A program made the position numbers and the translations under genes. This document shows, in pieces, positions 63,913 to 64,000 of a stretch of DNA of 64,000 nt. The DNA comes from JAOZTV01 sp965371805 (lineage in GTDB: Bacteria > Acidobacteriota > Aminicenantia > UBA2199): NCBI GenBank assembly GCA_965371805.1, contig CBDUZW010000015.1, positions 26,079 through 90,078 on the forward strand, read 5' to 3'. The notes beneath the pieces were generated by a model. The model was not told the origin of the DNA. It did not search any database and worked only from the letters and a program-made list of their open reading frames with translations. Every line of letters begins with the position of its first letter. Within the stretch, counting starts at the first letter, position 1.

Positions 63913-64000
63913 ATGTGTATGAAACGCAAACATATTGCAATAATTGGCTCTCGGCCACAAACTATGGGTAGAGATAAATTAGTACAGGTCGCTTCCAGTG
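63913..64000 (+). CDS. start of an unidentified gene (partial)
   Basis: An open frame with two nearby ATGs (63913 and 63919) runs off the right edge. The visible part begins MKRKHIAIIGSRPQTMGRDK. The strand-GS-R beginning IAIIGSR recalls SLOG/DprA-like Rossmann proteins, but fewer than 30 residues are available, so it is only a suggestion. Confidence 0.3.
   Translation, partial: MCMKRKHIAIIGSRPQTMGRDKLVQVASS

Overview
This 64-kb window is AT-rich, bacterial and chromosomal. The organism looks like a diderm: it has a candidate outer-membrane barrel protein, a lipoprotein, and secreted LRR/FN3 and multiheme proteins. It is flagellated (rod/hook-family protein behind a sigma28-like promoter, PilZ brake-like protein), stores glycogen (GlgX, GlgP) and probably respires with menaquinone (MenG, MenF, MenD, thioesterase, pentaheme cytochrome c). 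It relies on two-component, Ser/Thr-kinase, sigma54 and ECF-type regulation. No 16S rRNA or other phylogenetic marker is present, so I do not assign a phylum; a poorly cultured, spirochaete-like or candidate-phylum lineage would fit.

Layout. 1-1.2 kb: end of an ABC exporter operon, then tRNA-Gly and tRNA-Cys. 1.2-12.4 kb: an orphan flagellar protein, then a surface/regulatory block. In that block a membrane Ser/Thr kinase with a 14-repeat propeller sensor is divergent from a sigma54 activator. The activator is followed by a near-consensus -24/-12 promoter that drives a 1626-residue LRR/FN3 surface protein and a barrel protein. 12.4-20.9 kb: Tpx, RmuC, a hybrid histidine kinase, an orphan ABC ATPase, RidA, rhomboid and GltX. 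21-26 kb: PilZ, a nuclease-like lipoprotein, XerD-like recombinase, MBL hydrolase and GpmI. 26-37 kb: pentaheme cytochrome, class II aldolase, a YgjP-like metalloprotease, and a histidine kinase-glgX-glgP-flavoprotein operon. 37-46 kb: a hypothetical gene, RecG, a pentapeptide protein, an ECF sigma/anti-sigma pair, a secreted protein and DnaE.

46.2-52.1 kb is the accessory zone, wedged between dnaE and the menaquinone/ammonia-lyase genes. It holds a tightly overlapping three-gene cassette (metallophosphoesterase, P-loop ATPase, and an unrecognised protein with an SGFETRS motif) under its own promoter. On the opposite strand is a BglII/BstYI-like restriction endonuclease with an MT-A70 methyltransferase. 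The layout resembles a defence island, and the three-gene cassette is the best candidate here for an undescribed system.

52.2-58.2 kb: an MIO-type ammonia-lyase, a perfect hairpin repeat, menG-menF-menD-thioesterase and initiator tRNA. 58.2-59.9 kb: a small apparent integration scar at the initiator tRNA, with an exact 23-bp tRNA duplication and a Fic gene between the copies. 60-64 kb: a saccharopine-dehydrogenase-like gene, HU, a small orphan protein, a DUF4143-type ATPase and the start of one more gene.

For several genes (gpmI, the cytochrome, the restriction endonuclease, possibly recG) the best promoter match ends only 5-12 nt before the start codon and no Shine-Dalgarno is visible, which suggests leaderless mRNAs.
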